Shown here piece by piece: positions 60,958 through 64,000 of a stretch of 64,000 nt of DNA (positions are counted from its first letter, which is position 1; the number at the start of each line of letters is the position of its first letter). The stretch is from Myxocyprinus asiaticus. Lineage: Eukaryota > Chordata > Actinopteri > Cypriniformes > Catostomidae. The DNA lies in NCBI RefSeq assembly GCF_019703515.2, contig NC_059374.1:20826595-20890594 (forward strand), in the 5' to 3' direction. The notes below the pieces were generated by a model, which was not told the origin of the DNA, did not search any database, and was given only the letters and a program-made list of their open reading frames with translations. Position numbers and translations under genes: made by a program.

Positions 60958-61844
60958 ACACAACCATTATCTTTGCTCTGTTTTGCATTCCTCTGTTTGT
61001 GTTTGCACTGGTCGTCGGATCTGCATTACTGATTAAGTTTAATTATATGATTAACATCTTCACCAAAGAAACTATAGGAAGTTTGTTAAGCAACTTTTTG
61101 TTTCATTGTGTTTGGCATGACATGTTATTGATGTATTGTAATAAGTGTCATATTTCATATATAACAGTGGACTTTGACTCGACTGAACTCCTTTTCATTT
61201 TCATCTCAGTACAATGTCAGCTTTGTGCAAGATGTGTGAAGAGGTGTAGCTACATTCATCTGTTGGCCAGAGTCCTTTGAATACAAAGTCTGATATGGGG
61301 TCAACTTCAGTTTGTTCAGTGACCTTTACTTTGTAATGTAGTAAGGGGTGGTAGAATTGTAGAACACTTTAGCTGGAGAAAGCTTTTGTAAACAGGCATA
61401 TTATAAAGAATGTTTTAAATTAAAGATCCAACCATTCATGCTCTCTTTTTAGGTAATTTCTTCTTGGTAAATTCTGGGATATTCCATTTAAAACATTACA
61501 ACAACAAGCAATTGTGTTGTAATTAACCACAAAATATCAACAAACAACTATCGAGTGCACAATCATAATTAACCCAATGTTAATAAGGGCCTTTTAATGT
61601 TGTTTACAGAGTGGAAATGCGGAAAAAATTAATTTGAGATATGATTTTGATTAAGATTCATTGCTATACATTAGACAGAATGTATTAATTCTTGTTATTC
61701 AAAGTTAGCCTTTCGTACTCCTAAAAGTTCTTTGTGCAAAATTAAAAACTTTTTGCTTATGCACAAACATTCTTCAGTTTAATATAAACTTTATTGTTGC
61801 TTCCATAAACTGACCGTACGCTTCGCGGTGGTGGATAATGTAGC
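60958..61844. other. jam3 intron 1 sequence, nothing recognised
   Basis: The plus ORF 60999-61280 has no recognisable domain and lacks a suitable splice context. No repeat boundary was seen. Confidence 0.4.
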
Positions 61845-62545
61845 TTGTCTAATGGGGAAATAACACCCTTCCTCTCTGAACATGCCACACAACTTCTTGT
61901 TCGGTCACTTGTCATAACTAGACTGGACTACTGTAACACTCTCATTGCAGGCCTCCCTGCATGTGCAATTAGACCCCAGTCCAGAATGCAGCAGCATGTC
62001 TGCTCTTTAATGAACCAAAGAGAGCACGTTACACCACTCCTTGTCTCTCTTCACTGGCTCCCGGTTGATGCACGTATCAGGTTCAAGGCTCTGATGCTGG
62101 CATACAGAACAGTCACTGGATCTGCTCCAGCATACCTAAAATCATTTCTGCAGAGCTACGCGCCCACTAGAAGCCTGCAGTCGGCTAAGGAACATTGCCT
62201 TGTTGTACCAACACAAAGAGGCACCAAAACACTTTCCCGGACTTTCGGCTTCATCATACCACATTGGTGGAATGACCATCCCAACTCCATCCGTGAAGCT
62301 GACTTACTTTTTGTCTTCAAAAAACAGCTAAAAACACATCTTTTCCATGAGCACTTAACCAGTCACCAGTCACTTGTTGCACTTTAATCTGTTTTGAATA
62401 CTACTATTCTGATGCTAGTGAAACTTTGTAATATGGCACTTTTCATACCACTATCACCTTAAGACGATTCGCTTATGTTTTCCTCTTTTGTAAGTCGCTT
62501 TGGATAAAAGCGTCTGCCAAATGAATAAATGGAAATGGAATTGTC
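61845..62545 (+). mobile_element. 5'-truncated L2-like LINE
   Basis: It contains the C-terminal part of a non-LTR reverse transcriptase ORF and a 3' UTR ending taagtcgctttggataaaa, gcgtctgccaaatgaataaa, the conserved tail of fish L2-clade LINEs. The 5' part is absent, as in most LINE copies, and no target duplication was identified. Confidence 0.88.
61863..62390 (+). pseudogene. L2-like reverse transcriptase, C-terminal fragment
   Basis: An open frame of about 176 codons contains LVRSLVITRLDYCNTLIAGL, HVTPLLVSLHWLPVDARIRFKALMLAYR, GSAPAYLKSFLQSYAPTRSL, CLVVPTQRGTKTLSRTFGF and NDHPNSIREADLLFVFKKQLKTHLF. These are the post-catalytic C-terminal motifs of CR1/L2-clade LINE ORF2 proteins. The reverse-transcriptase catalytic motifs and endonuclease are not present, so the fragment has no activity. 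Apart from the 5' truncation no internal stop was seen. Confidence 0.88.
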
Positions 62546-64000
62546 AACAGCAGATGTAAAAATAGATCATGATGCATGCGATGGGAAAGGTAGCCTTGGA
62601 AACGCCACCGGAAACTTCAAGTCATCAGATACAGCTGTGACAATATGACTCTTTGCTCCAGTCTCCCATTAAGTAGCTTCACTACATGTTAATTCAGTGT
62701 ATTGAACTGTACTTGAGTGAAATACCCACTACATTAACTAATGCTTGAGCTGACAGCCTAGGAGATAAAACACCACAGATGTTTGGCTTGTGCCTCACCA
62801 CGCTCTGCAAAGGTCCATATGGTAAGATTTTTAATCTTATGCTAAAGCCACAGATTATCACATATGTATCACTGTAAATACACTTTGTGGATCTCATGAG
62901 ATTATACAAAAGTGGAAAATGCATTTGAAAATGGTAAAAGCCCTATACCCCAAATTAATTTCTCATATGAGCGAAGTCTTTCGGGACGGTTAGGCTTAGC
63001 TAAATAGTTTGTTTCATATTTGCCTTTTCATTATGTCACACTGTCTAACCTTTTTTGGTTGGTGTGGACTGACTGGAACCAAAAACACAGAGGCTGTTCT
63101 AAATCTTTCCATGGATATTCAGCAGAAATTTGTTGATTTCTGGGTATAGTATCCTCAAGACAGTAACCAAGTATAATCTTCCACTTTGCTTCCATTAATA
63201 TTACAAAACAAAGATATAGTTGAGAACATGTTTTGCAGAGAATTAATGATTTCTTTTATGGTATTAGCACAGAAAGAAAATAAAAATAAAAACTGTAGTT
63301 TAACAACTATGTTTGAAATGAGGTCATTATTAAAGGTAAATTTCCAGCAGCTTTGTCTTAATGAAAAAAATCATGAAAGTATAAATGAATTTCACGAAAA
63401 CATGTCTGGTATTTCTAATTACTTTCTATGATGGGTCTCATTAGATTTTAATTACTGTAATAAAATAAAGAAAACTCATCCTGTCTGGACACATTTTGTA
63501 ATTAAAATCAGCATAAATTAAGGGCAGTACAACAAAGTCTAACAGGATGTATAAATACTTAACAATAAATAATTAGGAATGCCAAATATTGACCAATCTA
63601 AAACCATCGGCATATCGGTTATAAGCATAAAAACACTGATGGTTGATTTATAATTAATAAGTTACACACTTTGTAAATACTCTGTGAATTTAAATGCACA
63701 ATCCAGAAATAATAATAGCCATATGGTTGGCACTCCTAAGAACATGTAATATTTCTCACTCTTATGTTAATGCGAAAAAACCACCATAAACGGATGTGAC
63801 AGTTGTGAAAGCGGCACTTAGCCATAGGCTACATGTCGAGAGAAACCATTCAAAACGCTTTGAAACCAGCAGACTTTGACTTCTGACATATCGGTATAAC
63901 ATCCATTAATTATGTATGATTGATTGAATTAAGATTGTAATCGCAATATGACCTTGCGTGATCACTTAACCTCAAAAGGCATGGACTGAGTTTTGAATTG
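62546..64000. other. jam3 intron 1 sequence, nothing firm
   Basis: The segment near 63565-63640 (accatcggcatatcggttat) resembles the palindromic subterminal sequence of fish hAT elements, but no ends were identified. Nothing else is recognised. Confidence 0.4.

Overview
This window is vertebrate nuclear DNA, almost certainly from a teleost of the carp and minnow group (Cyprinidae or close relatives). The evidence is a set of spliced exons matching vertebrate neural and junctional immunoglobulin-superfamily genes, and a dense, deeply nested load of Tc1/mariner, hAT, foldback, tRNA-SINE, L2-like LINE and short LTR elements of types common in cyprinid genomes. No prokaryotic gene, operon, CRISPR array or virus-like coding region was recognised.

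Two host genes are supported. (1) igsf9b (IgSF9B/Turtle-type adhesion molecule) runs on the minus strand. Coding exon 1 (44881-44944, start codon and signal peptide), exon 2 (6990-7187) and exon 3 (46-192) join in frame through two phase-1 introns and encode the signal peptide plus the first Ig domain. The gene continues off the left edge. Intron 1 is about 37.7 kb and intron 2 about 6.8 kb. A likely promoter with three CCAAT boxes and a GC box lies at 45144-45266. (2) A candidate jam3 (junctional adhesion molecule 3) first coding exon lies on the plus strand at 60408-60456 and the gene continues off the right edge. The two genes are divergent with about 15 kb between them, which is the order and orientation of IGSF9B and JAM3 in other vertebrates as I recall it.

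Nearly everything else recognised is transposable-element DNA. Intron 1 holds: a truncated Tc1 copy beside a (TA)n tract just upstream of exon 2 (7321-8034); a hAT-in-hAT pair (9018-10076); a palindromic element (10865-11425); an internally deleted Tc1 copy (11432-11975); a four-level nest of elements (12335-16869); a piggyBac-like element (17503-18622); a hAT-like element carrying a nearly intact Tc1 transposase pseudogene (19003-21321); a hAT-like element (22109-23521); SINEs and short inverted-repeat elements (24.5-27 kb); a 2.2-kb palindrome split by a hAT element (27472-29722); a solo LTR (32667-32894); a hAT element with a nested element (34778-36367); a chimeric segmental duplication (36.7-40 kb); and another hAT element (40068-41445). 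The 15-kb intergenic interval holds a 173-bp G-rich hAT-type element, a Tc1 inside a foldback element, a complete miniature LTR retrotransposon, another foldback element, a SINE, an ACCAGCT minisatellite and a Tc1 copy. jam3 intron 1 holds a CpG-rich 31-bp minisatellite inside an inverted-repeat element and an L2-like LINE 3' end.

No transposase here looks functional. The best preserved (19336-20391) has three nonsense codons and no obvious frameshift. The strongest observations are structural: exact 8-bp, 5-bp and TA target-site duplications that give the order of nested insertions.
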